A stretch of DNA of 64,000 nucleotides from Mucilaginibacter flavus. GTDB taxonomy: Bacteria; Bacteroidota; Bacteroidia; Sphingobacteriales; Sphingobacteriaceae. Below the pieces are notes generated by a model, which was not told where the DNA came from, did no database searches, and saw only the letters and a program-made list of their open reading frames with translations. The DNA lies in contig NZ_JAUFPS010000014.1 in assembly GCF_030409315.1 (NCBI RefSeq), forward strand, positions 62,001 through 126,000, written 5' to 3'. Numbering within the stretch: the stretch's first letter is position 1; each line of letters opens with the position of its first letter. Position numbers and translations under genes: made by a program. Of this stretch, positions 54,049 through 62,769 are shown piece after piece.

Positions 54049-54103
54049 GTGTAGTGCTCAGATGTTCTGCACAGAGACGTAACTATGCGTCTCTACTAAA
54101 ATC

Positions 54104-57100
54104 TTATTCCTCTTCTTCCTCGCTCGCTTCCTCCAATACACCTTCAGCTTGTTTAAAATTGCTTTTTACAAAATGGCACCATTGGCATTCTTTTTTGCCG
54201 CAGCCAGTATTAAAATCATGGGCCATTATTTTGGCATAAGTTTCGGTGATCTGTTCCGTTACCAGTTCAATATCTGCCGGACTAATCACATATTTTTGCT
54301 TGTAATACTCGCCGTCGTTTACCGGTTCAACAAAATCAAAAACGGTATCAATTACCTCCCAATCGTTGGTACGGTCACGGTCTACCAATATTTTGTAAAA
54401 CACACCCTGGCGCCAGTAATCGCCGCCTTGCGGAGCATCAAACGTTGGGCTTTGCAGTTTGTCTTTGGCGTTTTTTACTTTACCGGTTTTGTAGTCAACT
54501 ACGGTAACCTGCTTGCCGTCGAACTCCATTTTGTCAAGGTTTCCTTTTATGGGTACGCCGTTTACCTCGATGTTTTTAATGGCCTTTTCAGTTACGGCTA
54601 CTTTATTCCAGCCGTTTACGTTTTGCTCATAGTATGGGGGCAATATCTTTTCGCCGTAGGCTAAGCGGCGTTTGTATTCATCCTTAGTAAACGAGTCACG
54701 GTTGCGGGCCATGTACCATTTAAACTCGTTCATGAATTGCTCGGTCGATAAAAATTCGTTATCATTTTCTTTGAGCAAACGATAAGTTTTATTCAAAGCC
54801 CAGTGTACGGCCTGACCAAAGGTGGCCGAAGGACTTTTGCCCGATGGCACCCTGATTAAACACTGAAAATAAAAACGCAGCGGGCAATCCAGGTAATTAT
54901 TTAAATGCGTTACCGATAGCGTATAGTTTTGCAGCAGCTGACTGATGTAGTTGGTATCTAACAGCTCTACCTTTGGCTTTTCGGTTTCGCTAAACTGGGT
55001 AGCTATAAAGCCAATCATGGCATCGGGCATAATTTTTGGATATTGCAGCTCGGTAGCGGTGCTGGCCAATATCTCACCGATGAATTGCGTGGCTTCATTG
55101 TCTTTCCCCTTTTTATCCTTACCTGCGTAAGATATCATGAGGTTTTGCTTGGCACGGGTAACGGCCACATAAAACAGGCGGCGGGCTTCTTCTTTTTGGG
55201 CAATATCATCAGATGATGCCTGGGTTAAGGTATCGGGCAAACTAAAGCCATTGTTGCGGCCTTTGCTATCCCAGGTACGTTTATCACAGCCAATGAAAAA
55301 TACATGTTCAAATTCAAGGCCTTTTGAGCCGTGAGCAGTTAAAAAGTTAACGCCGTTATCGCTGTAGATAATTTTATTAAGGTCGAGCCGGATGCCGTTC
55401 TTTTTCATCAGATCAATAGTGGCAATTAGGTCCGATAATTTGATATCCGGGTTTTTGCGACTTTCGTCCTTCAAAAAGTCGAAGAAACTGGTGAGCATCT
55501 GCATGTAGCCACCTTTATCAGTTTGCTGCATAATGTATTTGAGGATGCCCGTTTTGGCGATAACATCCTGAAAAAAATATTGCACCGTAACATTCACCGC
55601 CGATTTTAACAGCTCATCTAAATTATAAATGAGGTATTTCATTTCGGTGTACTTATCCTGCGCGAAAAGGTCGGGTTGGGTAGGCACCTTTAGTTCGTGA
55701 ATATACCTGCGGATGGAGATTTTGCCTTTATCGCGACTATTAGCCGAAAAGTTCTCCTGCGATACCGCTATGCTGGCCTTCGCTATCTCGATAGGCGCAA
55801 TGTTGAAGAAATCGTAATGTAATATCTCAAACAACAACTCATCGCCGCTGTAAGGCGAATCGAGCTCCATTTCAAGGTAACGCAATATGTTGATGATCTT
55901 TTCACCAAAAGGCTGTGTAAGGATATCAATTTTACGCTTGGTATTTATGGCTATCTTTTGCACCTCCAGGTATTGGATCATTTCTTCAACCTGGCTGTGG
56001 TTACGGTAAATTACCGCTATTTCGCCCGGCTCGGTACCATTATCAACCAGGTTTTTAATTTGCGCCGATACATCAACCAGCTCCTGTTCCGGATTTTCAT
56101 ATTCGCGGATCACCGGCTCAACAGGCATTTGAGCGAAGCGCGGGTGCGATGCGCGCAAATCTTTATCAAGCTTTAGCTGCGTAGTTAAACGTTCAAAGTT
56201 ATTATTGATGAGCGCTTTGGAGATATCGAGAATATGCTGGTTTGAACGGTAGTTGTGCTTTAGCACCACGGTGTGCAACGTGCTCACATAATCATTGGCA
56301 AAATCGAGGATGTTTTTCATGTTGGCACCCTGAAATTTAAAGATCGACTGGTCATCATCGCCTACTACAAAAACGTTGGGTACCTCCCAGTAGTTTAGCA
56401 AAAAGCGTAACAGTTCGTTTTGCGATCCGCTGGTATCCTGAAACTCATCTACCAAAATATACTGGTACCGCTCCTGGTACTTGCGTAAAATTTCTTCGTT
56501 ATCCCTAAATGCGCGCAACACCCAAATGATCATGTCGTCATAATCATAGCGGCCACGGGCTTTCATTTTTACATCGTAGTTCTGGTATTCGTGTACGGCA
56601 GCCAGCAGCTTTTTCATCAGGTCGTGCGCAGCATCAATGTCTTTTTGTTTTGGGTCGCCTACTTTAATACCGGTTTTAGAGTTGGCTCGTTTGTAGGTAA
56701 ACTCCTCGCGGTTGGGGATATCATCAAGATATGCCTGCACGGCCTGTTCAATCATCTCCATGTTCCAGTTTTCGCGTTTCATGGTGCTGAACAGGTCTTT
56801 AAGGCGTTTGGTATCATAATACACATCGCCGGTAAAGCGCTTGAGCAAATGATCATTATCAAACTCATCAACCAGCTCGCGGAACAGCATAGCCGATTCC
56901 AGATCGGACAAGGCCTCCAAATTCAACTTGCCAAAATACTCCAGGTTTTCCTGGATGATATCATTACAAAAGGCATGGAAAGTATATATGTTAATGCGGT
57001 AAGCATCCGGACCAATAAATTCAAAAAGGCGCTTGCGCATGGCCACCGCGCCGGCATCGGTATAAGTTAAGCACAGGATTTCGTTGGGCAGGGCATCGGT

Positions 57101-57277
57101 ATCGGTTAATATTTTACCTATCCGGGCAGCCAGGATCTGGGTTTTACCCGTACCCGGACCGGCCACCACCAACACCGGGCCATCCATTGTATTTACAGCA
57201 GCCAGTTGCTCGGGGTTTAATCCCGCCAAAGCTGCCTGAAATTTTTCGTTGTATTTATTAAACGCGGAATTTTGCAT
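54104..57277 (-). CDS. UvrD/PcrA-like helicase fused to a PD-(D/E)XK (RecB/AddB-type) nuclease
   Basis: 1057-aa DNA helicase-nuclease. SF1A motifs in order: GPGTGKT (40-46), LTYTDAGA, LVDEFQDTSGSQ, VVGDDDQSIFKFQGA, LTAHGSKGLEFEHVFF and EEARRLFYVAVTRAKQNLM. The C-terminal about 270 residues carry the nuclease: GNLDKMEFDGKQVTVVDYKTGK. Cys in LDCPLRFYFQ plus three late cysteines CGKKECQWC match the four-cysteine iron-sulfur staple of AddB/AdnB-type nucleases. Likely in double-strand-break processing. ATG 57277 is preferred to TTG 57301. Ends in an acidic tail (EEASEEEEE). Confidence 0.9.
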   Translation of the reverse strand: MQNSAFNKYNEKFQAALAGLNPEQLAAVNTMDGPVLVVAGPGTGKTQILAARIGKILTDTDALPNEILCLTYTDAGAVAMRKRLFEFIGPDAYRINIYTFHAFCNDIIQENLEYFGKLNLEALSDLESAMLFRELVDEFDNDHLLKRFTGDVYYDTKRLKDLFSTMKRENWNMEMIEQAVQAYLDDIPNREEFTYKRANSKTGIKVGDPKQKDIDAAHDLMKKLLAAVHEYQNYDVKMKARGRYDYDDMIIWVLRAFRDNEEILRKYQERYQYILVDEFQDTSGSQNELLRFLLNYWEVPNVFVVGDDDQSIFKFQGANMKNILDFANDYVSTLHTVVLKHNYRSNQHILDISKALINNNFERLTTQLKLDKDLRASHPRFAQMPVEPVIREYENPEQELVDVSAQIKNLVDNGTEPGEIAVIYRNHSQVEEMIQYLEVQKIAINTKRKIDILTQPFGEKIINILRYLEMELDSPYSGDELLFEILHYDFFNIAPIEIAKASIAVSQENFSANSRDKGKISIRRYIHELKVPTQPDLFAQDKYTEMKYLIYNLDELLKSAVNVTVQYFFQDVIAKTGILKYIMQQTDKGGYMQMLTSFFDFLKDESRKNPDIKLSDLIATIDLMKKNGIRLDLNKIIYSDNGVNFLTAHGSKGLEFEHVFFIGCDKRTWDSKGRNNGFSLPDTLTQASSDDIAQKEEARRLFYVAVTRAKQNLMISYAGKDKKGKDNEATQFIGEILASTATELQYPKIMPDAMIGFIATQFSETEKPKVELLDTNYISQLLQNYTLSVTHLNNYLDCPLRFYFQCLIRVPSGKSPSATFGQAVHWALNKTYRLLKENDNEFLSTEQFMNEFKWYMARNRDSFTKDEYKRRLAYGEKILPPYYEQNVNGWNKVAVTEKAIKNIEVNGVPIKGNLDKMEFDGKQVTVVDYKTGKVKNAKDKLQSPTFDAPQGGDYWRQGVFYKILVDRDRTNDWEVIDTVFDFVEPVNDGEYYKQKYVISPADIELVTEQITETYAKIMAHDFNTGCGKKECQWCHFVKSNFKQAEGVLEEASEEEEE

Positions 57278-57419
57278 AGATAGTAAAATTACGAAAAGCA
57301 CTGAAATATTGCCGTTGGTAAAATCTGCTGATACGATAATTAAAACTCCCGCGAACTGTATTTGATGGAGTGGATTATTTAAATCTTAAGATTTCGTATT
57401 CGCAATACCTGAATTTTAT

Positions 57420-57427
57420 TAAATTTG
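57420..57427 (+). promoter_or_regulatory. Putative promoter -7 element of the toxin-antitoxin pair (TAAATTTG)
   Basis: TAnnTTTG match 17 bases upstream of the ATG at 57445, which supports that start over the GTG at 57370. Confidence 0.5.
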
Positions 57428-57444
57428 TGAAAAGGGCCAATTAT

Positions 57445-57678
57445 ATGCGCACATCTCAAATACGAAAACAACTGCATGATTATATTGAAACTGCAGAAGG
57501 CAACAAGCTTAAAGCGATATATACCTTACTACAAGATGAGATTTCTGATGGCTATGAACTCACTAAAGTACAAAGAGATGAGTTAGACAGAAGATATCAC
57601 GATCATCAAAATGGAGTTGGCCAATCCTATACTTGGGAAGAAACCTTAGCTATGGCAAAACAAGCTGTGGTAAAATAG
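57445..57678 (+). CDS. Addiction-module antitoxin-like protein
   Basis: 77-aa protein resembling the short antitoxins paired with ParE toxins: N-terminal MRTSQIRKQLHDYIETAEGNK helix and a C-terminal LDRRYHDHQNGVGQSYTWEETL, reminiscent of the 'WEEV' ending of TIGR02574-type antitoxins. The GTG start at 57370 would add 25 residues unlike the family. It lies 12 bases from the toxin gene on the same strand. Autoregulation is expected but no operator was identified. Confidence 0.75.
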   Translation: MRTSQIRKQLHDYIETAEGNKLKAIYTLLQDEISDGYELTKVQRDELDRRYHDHQNGVGQSYTWEETLAMAKQAVVK

Positions 57679-57690
57679 TCGCTTATCTTC

Positions 57691-57990
57691 ATGAGTTATG
57701 ATCTGAAAATTCGCCAGGAGGCTTCGAAGGAGTTTTCAAATGCATTTGCATGGTACGAAGAACAACAACAAGGACTTGGTGCGACTTTTGCAAATGCTAT
57801 TCAAAGAAAACTAAATCAGATTACCAGATACCCGTATCACTACAAAGCCGACTACAATCAATATCATCAGGCGGTAATAGAGAAATTTCCATTCCTGATA
57901 GTTTATACAATAGATGAAAAGTTAAAGCAAATTAATGTAATGGCGATATTTCACACAAGCAGAAATCCCGACAGGAAATTTAGAAAATAA
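57691..57990 (+). CDS. RelE/ParE-family toxin
   Basis: 99-aa toxin of the ParE/RelE fold. N-terminal LKIRQEASKEFSNAFAWYEEQQQGLGATFANAIQRKL is the helical hairpin, then YHYKADYNQYHQAVIEKFPFLIVYTIDEKLKQINVMAIFHTSRNP gives the strands, ending in the typical basic RNPDRKFRK. ParE members poison gyrase and RelE members cut mRNA; motifs here fit ParE more. The gene is followed by a hairpin shared with the convergent receptor gene. Confidence 0.85.
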   Translation: MSYDLKIRQEASKEFSNAFAWYEEQQQGLGATFANAIQRKLNQITRYPYHYKADYNQYHQAVIEKFPFLIVYTIDEKLKQINVMAIFHTSRNPDRKFRK

Positions 57991-58028
57991 GATACCTTTT
58001 ACTTACGGTCTCTCAATAAGTAAAACAA

Positions 58029-58072
58029 AAAAACTCCCTTCGGTAGCAATATGAGCGGCCAAAGGGAGTTTC
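58029..58072 (-). terminator. Intrinsic terminator of the receptor gene (bidirectional possible)
   Basis: AAACTCCCTT (58031) pairs with AAAGGGAGTTT (58061). On the minus strand TTTTTTTGTTTTA follows, so it fits the receptor gene ending at 58099. Confidence 0.8.
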
Positions 58073-58098
58073 CTATTTTAGAATAGCCATCCTGGCTT

Positions 58099-60570
58099 TT
58101 AATTATTGTTATTATTACTGCTGCCTTCCTTCAAGTCATCATTATTGATGGTCTTTTTAGGCTTTTTTGGTTTCTCAACCGACAGGCCGCCAAACTTGTA
58201 GCTAAACGTGATCTCGAAGCTGCGGTTATGCATTACGTTCATGGAGTTTTGGTTGATGTTGGCAGAGTTTACCACCGTTGGGATCTTTAAACCATTGGTA
58301 AAAAAGTTTTCGGCACCAATACCTATACTGCCTTTTTTGTTGGCAAACTTGCGGTTAAGGCTTAAGTTATATATACCAAAACTACCCTGGTAACCCTGCA
58401 GCTGTATCTGGCGCGAACGACGGAAAGCGAACCCCTGGATTGCATATTTATCTGAAAGATCGTAACCGCCAAACAAACGGTAGTTGGCCACCCAGCCATG
58501 GTTAGTGGCGTGGAAAAGCGGATCAGGGTCCTGGTTATCGAGGTCTAAATAATACATATCAATACCCGCGTTTAAGGTTAACTTGCTGATAGGCGAAAGA
58601 TTGGCCGATAAACTCATACCGTACGCGTTTTGCTTGCCCAGGTTTTGGTAATTTGTTTTGATAGTATCGCCGCTGCTGGTGCGGATAGTTTGGATAGCAT
58701 CATTGGTGTTACGCATAAAAGCCGATATATTAAAATGGTTGGCTTTAATGTTGGTACTGTAAGCCAGCTCAAAGTTGTTGGTAAACTCGGGCTGCAAAGC
58801 AGGGTTACCACTGCTGATGTTAAGCGGATTTGATGCCTGGATATTCGGGTTCAAAAACTCAATAGAGGGGCGTTGAATACGGCGGTTATAGCCTAATTTA
58901 ATCATATCGCCATTATCAAACTTTTTGCTAATGTTAAGGCTGGGTACCAAAACGCCATAATCAGGAATGTTTACGGATGACCCGGTTTGGAAATCGGCAT
59001 TGATAGTGGTGTACTCGTAGCGGGTACCTGCTTTAATGGTGTAATTTTTAATCGGGTTAAATGTAAATGATACATACCCCGCCGCAACATTTTGTTTGTA
59101 GTTAAATGAGTTTGACAGACTTGATGATGCCAAAGGCTGGTAATTAAGCGTGCCATCGGCTGCCGATAAGTAAGTATAATCGCTGCTTACGGTACGTACA
59201 ATATCTTTGGCTCCAAACTCAAGTAGGGTGTTTTTAACCAGGGGTGTCTGGTAATCGGCCTCAAGGGTAAATTCCTTATTAATGCTGGTGTTATTATTTT
59301 TTAAACCACCGGTAGTGGCCCCGTTAGTTTGATCAAGAAAAATATTTTCAAAATCGTTATGGCGGTTATTCTGGCTGTATTCTGTTAAAAAGCTAAACTC
59401 CTGTTCGGGTTTTTTACCGGTAAGGGTATAGGTTAAGGTAGCATCTACCGATGTGGAGTTGGCGGTGATTTTATTTTTTTGCAATGATGAGTTGGTGAAA
59501 ACATCATTAAGGTAGTTGGTAGTTAAAAAATCATCTTGTGTAGTTGGACGGGCGTTGGCACCAAATACCACACCCAGACTAAGCGAATTATGTTCATTAA
59601 TATCATAATCCACACCTGCATTATACCTGGCAAACAAATATTTATTATGGGTATTTGCCGATTGCGTGGTACGCGATGCATCACCGGTACTTAAATCGGT
59701 TACGGTTTGGTCGTTATTAAACTCGCCGGGAATGTTATATCCACCGCGACCAAATCCGCCTAATGAAAAATTGAGTTTACCGGTTTTGTAATTACCGTTA
59801 AGCCCCAAACCCGCGCCCCTTGTGCCGGCACTTGAATTGAGGTTAAGTGTCATACCCTTTAAGGTGTTTTGCTTCAGAATAATGTTGATGATACCTCCGC
59901 TGCCCTCGGCATCATACTTGGCCGAGGGTGAAGTAATTACCTCTACGCTTTTGATCAGATCGGCAGGGATTTGTTTCAATGCATCAGAAATACTTGCCGA
60001 TGCCATGGATGACGGGCGGCCGTTAATCAATACTTTGATATTTGAACTACCGCGCACGCTTACGTTGCCATCCAAATCAACAGATACCATGGGTACGCGT
60101 TTCATCACATCGGTGGCATCGCCGCCGCGGGCGGTAAGGTCATTTTCGGCATTGTATACAGTGCGGTCTATCTTTTCTTCAATTACGGCCTTTTTGGCGG
60201 TAACCTGCACTTCGTTAAGTAGCTTAGCGTTAGGGGCAAGTAGTATGCGCCCCAGCTTTAAAGTGCCGCCATCTATTTTAATATTGCTGATGGTTTTATT
60301 GGCATAGCCTAAAAAATTAATGCGCAGACTATAAGTTCCGGCGGGTAGTTTATCGATAGTAAATTTACCATCGGTAGCGGTTACAGTGCCGTTCACTATT
60401 TTACCGGCCTGGTCAAGCACGGTTACGGTGGCGTAGTCTACCGGTTTCTGGCTCAGGGAATCAATAACAGTACCCGAAATGCCCGAACTGGCATCGGTAT
60501 GTATATTGGCGGCTTTTACCATTGTAACTGGCAGCAGGAATAATATCAGGAGGTAAAATTTTAGTTTCAT
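58099..60570 (-). CDS. Outer-membrane beta-barrel receptor (OMP_b-brl_3 / TonB-dependent type)
   Basis: 823-aa outer-membrane protein. Signal peptide MKLKFYLLILFLLPVTMVKA, carboxypeptidase-like domain (about 24-110, SGTVIDSLSQKPVDYATVTV), plug (about 120-230: NDLTARGGDATDVMKRVPMVSVDLDGNVSVRGSSNIKVLINGRP), then a large barrel with repeated aromatic strands such as YNAGVDYDINEHNSLSLGVVFG. The tail is Asn-rich (SSNNNNN). The plug lacks SusC signatures, and no SusD is near, so it is of the uncharacterised barrel group. ATG 60570 chosen over a start at 60594. A regulator/kinase pair lies just upstream. Confidence 0.88.
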   Translation of the reverse strand: MKLKFYLLILFLLPVTMVKAANIHTDASSGISGTVIDSLSQKPVDYATVTVLDQAGKIVNGTVTATDGKFTIDKLPAGTYSLRINFLGYANKTISNIKIDGGTLKLGRILLAPNAKLLNEVQVTAKKAVIEEKIDRTVYNAENDLTARGGDATDVMKRVPMVSVDLDGNVSVRGSSNIKVLINGRPSSMASASISDALKQIPADLIKSVEVITSPSAKYDAEGSGGIINIILKQNTLKGMTLNLNSSAGTRGAGLGLNGNYKTGKLNFSLGGFGRGGYNIPGEFNNDQTVTDLSTGDASRTTQSANTHNKYLFARYNAGVDYDINEHNSLSLGVVFGANARPTTQDDFLTTNYLNDVFTNSSLQKNKITANSTSVDATLTYTLTGKKPEQEFSFLTEYSQNNRHNDFENIFLDQTNGATTGGLKNNNTSINKEFTLEADYQTPLVKNTLLEFGAKDIVRTVSSDYTYLSAADGTLNYQPLASSSLSNSFNYKQNVAAGYVSFTFNPIKNYTIKAGTRYEYTTINADFQTGSSVNIPDYGVLVPSLNISKKFDNGDMIKLGYNRRIQRPSIEFLNPNIQASNPLNISSGNPALQPEFTNNFELAYSTNIKANHFNISAFMRNTNDAIQTIRTSSGDTIKTNYQNLGKQNAYGMSLSANLSPISKLTLNAGIDMYYLDLDNQDPDPLFHATNHGWVANYRLFGGYDLSDKYAIQGFAFRRSRQIQLQGYQGSFGIYNLSLNRKFANKKGSIGIGAENFFTNGLKIPTVVNSANINQNSMNVMHNRSFEITFSYKFGGLSVEKPKKPKKTINNDDLKEGSSNNNNN

Positions 60571-60814
60571 GCTGCAAATAAAGAACACCCCCACCGGTTA
60601 CTAAAACGCAATAGACCGGCACAACAAAATAATCGACGATAAGCCAAATCACCCGGACGGAACTCTGGTTAAGTGCTATCACCCATGCTTCATCGGCACA
60701 ATTTGCCTATTCGTCTATAAATAGGTGAAAAAGCGGCGCGAAGGTTTATTAAGGTTATGGAATCATCATGACGTATTTTCATCTGCACATCCAATCCACA
60801 CCTGCACATCAAAA

Positions 60815-61537
60815 TTACCCCTCCAGTTTCTTCAAAACATCTTTAGCATAGGAGTTTCCTATCGGGATGATGCGTTTGCCAATTTCTATCTGGTTGGATG
60901 AGTAGGCGGTAACGTGGTTGAGCGACACGATGTACGAGCGATGGGCGCGGATAAAGTGATTGGCTGATAATTTTTCTTCCAGGTAGGTAAGCGTTTGGTA
61001 GGTAATTACGGCATTGGTGGTGGTGTATATTTTAACGTAGTCCTTCAGCCCCTCAATATAAAGGATATCAATAAGCAGGATGCGCACCATTTTTTTGTCG
61101 GATTTTACGTAGATAAACGCCAGTCTATCATCTTTAACTAAGGTAGGCGCCGGCGATGTTACAATAATCTTATCGGGGTTGCGGCTGCTTTCGTACTTAT
61201 CAACCGCTTTTAAAAAACGCTCGAAGGATACCGGTTTCAGCAGGTAATCAATCACGTTAAGCTCGTAACCTTCCAAAGCAAATTCGCGGTGCGCGGTAGT
61301 GAGAATTACCGGCGGTGGGTTTTTGAGAGTACGTAATAATTCAATGCCAGTAAGCTGCGGCATCTGGATATCTAAAAACAGCAGGTCTACCTCGTAGCTT
61401 TTAAGCGTGTTATAAACTTCTATAGCGTTGTTGCAGGTGCCAATCAGGTTAAGCTTATCCAATTTACTGATGTGACTTTGCATTACTTCGCGGGCCAGTT
61501 GTTCATCGTCGGCTACCAGGCAGTTGATCTTTTTCAT
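60815..61537 (-). CDS. LytTR-family response regulator
   Basis: 240 aa. Receiver domain with DDEQLAREVMQSHI and phosphorylation Asp56 in LLFLDIQMPQLTGIELL. C-terminal LytTR DNA-binding domain (about 140-238): KKMVRILLIDILYIEGLKDYVKIYTT, RAHRSYIVSLNHVTAYSSNQIEIGKRIIPIGNSY. It overlaps the kinase by 4 bases (ATGA). Targets are not known; the neighbouring receptor gene is one candidate. Confidence 0.94.
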   Translation of the reverse strand: MKKINCLVADDEQLAREVMQSHISKLDKLNLIGTCNNAIEVYNTLKSYEVDLLFLDIQMPQLTGIELLRTLKNPPPVILTTAHREFALEGYELNVIDYLLKPVSFERFLKAVDKYESSRNPDKIIVTSPAPTLVKDDRLAFIYVKSDKKMVRILLIDILYIEGLKDYVKIYTTTNAVITYQTLTYLEEKLSANHFIRAHRSYIVSLNHVTAYSSNQIEIGKRIIPIGNSYAKDVLKKLEG

Positions 61538-62583
61538 AGGTCAAGCTTTAAATCGGCCTCAAAAATTTCGTTGAATTTATTAATCAGCAAGGTGTAGTTG
61601 CCGGGGTAGGTAAGCTCCAACCGACGCTTTACATTTTTGAGGCCGAGGCCTGTGCTGGTAGCCGTAGTATTGGGTTCATAACTATTCTCTACCTTAAAAA
61701 ACAGCCTACTGCCGGTTACCTTTAAATTAATGGTGATGTAACCATTATGTTCGGCAAGGCCATGTTTAAAAGCGTTCTCTACAAAAGGGAGCAACAATAA
61801 GGGCGCAATCATTTTACCGGCAATATCGCCCGAGTATTGGAAGGAGAGCTCCAGCCTATCGGCAAAGCGCATTTGCTCAATACCGATGTAACTTTCCAGG
61901 TGTTTAATCTCGTCTTGCAGCAGTACTTTGTTTTCACTGGCCTCGTACAGCATGTAGTGCATCAGGTCTGACAGGCGCAACACCACTTTTGATGCCTGTT
62001 CACTTCCTTTTAAGGTAAGGGCATATAAACTGTTAAGTGTATTGAAAAAAAAGTGCGGGTTAATCTGGGCTTTCAACAGGCCCATTTCGGCGGTAAACTT
62101 TTCCTGCTCCATTTCGCGCAGGTGCTTTTCCTGTTCAAACGCGTTGCGCATCAATTTGGCAATCATGGCTATGGCCATTACGGGAGTATTGTTGGCCGCG
62201 TTTTTAAAAATGCGTACCGGAATCCAAAAGGTGGTTTTCTCCATTTTAAACATGGCGGGCTCGTGAATTTTATCCCACGGAACCCAAATGGCATATGCGA
62301 AAAAACGTTGAATGAGGCCACCAAAAAGTATGAGCAATAATAATCCAACGGCGTATTTGAAATATTTTTGAGGGTAATAAAATAAGGGCATCAGTAAGTA
62401 AAGGTTTACATAGGTAACCAGCATGCAGGTGGGCACCCCGGTTAACAGCTGTGGGTCCAGCTTAAATGAAAATACATCCTTATCCTCCCATCCGTTGTTT
62501 ACAGATTGGTATAGTACATAAGCCAGCCAAAACAGCAGGTGCCGCATAATGGCCTGGTATCGTATCTGCTTTAGGTTTTGCAT
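61534..62583 (-). CDS. LytS/YehU-type sensor histidine kinase
   Basis: 349-aa inner-membrane kinase. Hydrophobic segments in residues 12-140, then a coiled region (EQEKHLREMEQEKFTAEMGLLKAQ), the His_kinase motif QINPHFFFNTLNSL with His177, and the ATPase part LLLPFVENAFKHGLAEHNGYI and STGLGLKNVKRRLEL. Signals through the overlapping LytTR regulator. Divergent from the DUF5916 gene over a 186-base gap (62584-62769) with no clear motif. Confidence 0.93.
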   Translation of the reverse strand: MQNLKQIRYQAIMRHLLFWLAYVLYQSVNNGWEDKDVFSFKLDPQLLTGVPTCMLVTYVNLYLLMPLFYYPQKYFKYAVGLLLLILFGGLIQRFFAYAIWVPWDKIHEPAMFKMEKTTFWIPVRIFKNAANNTPVMAIAMIAKLMRNAFEQEKHLREMEQEKFTAEMGLLKAQINPHFFFNTLNSLYALTLKGSEQASKVVLRLSDLMHYMLYEASENKVLLQDEIKHLESYIGIEQMRFADRLELSFQYSGDIAGKMIAPLLLLPFVENAFKHGLAEHNGYITINLKVTGSRLFFKVENSYEPNTTATSTGLGLKNVKRRLELTYPGNYTLLINKFNEIFEADLKLDL

Positions 62584-62769
62584 GTTGTAAAAATCAATAT
62601 TCTTAGCGGGCTATATCCGGTTATTAGACCAACGCCCCATTCCGGGCCCTTAATTGTACGTTTTTTACCGTTAACATGTTTGGGGTTGTTAACAGCTTGT
62701 TGATGGTTGCAAATAAGCACTACGTCTAAAACTAAAAATATTGCGTTTTTAGCGCCATTTATTTGAGGC

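Noticed and set aside
54149-54664. 171-codon open frame antisense to the helicase-nuclease
   Set aside because: Shadow of conserved nuclease-domain codons.
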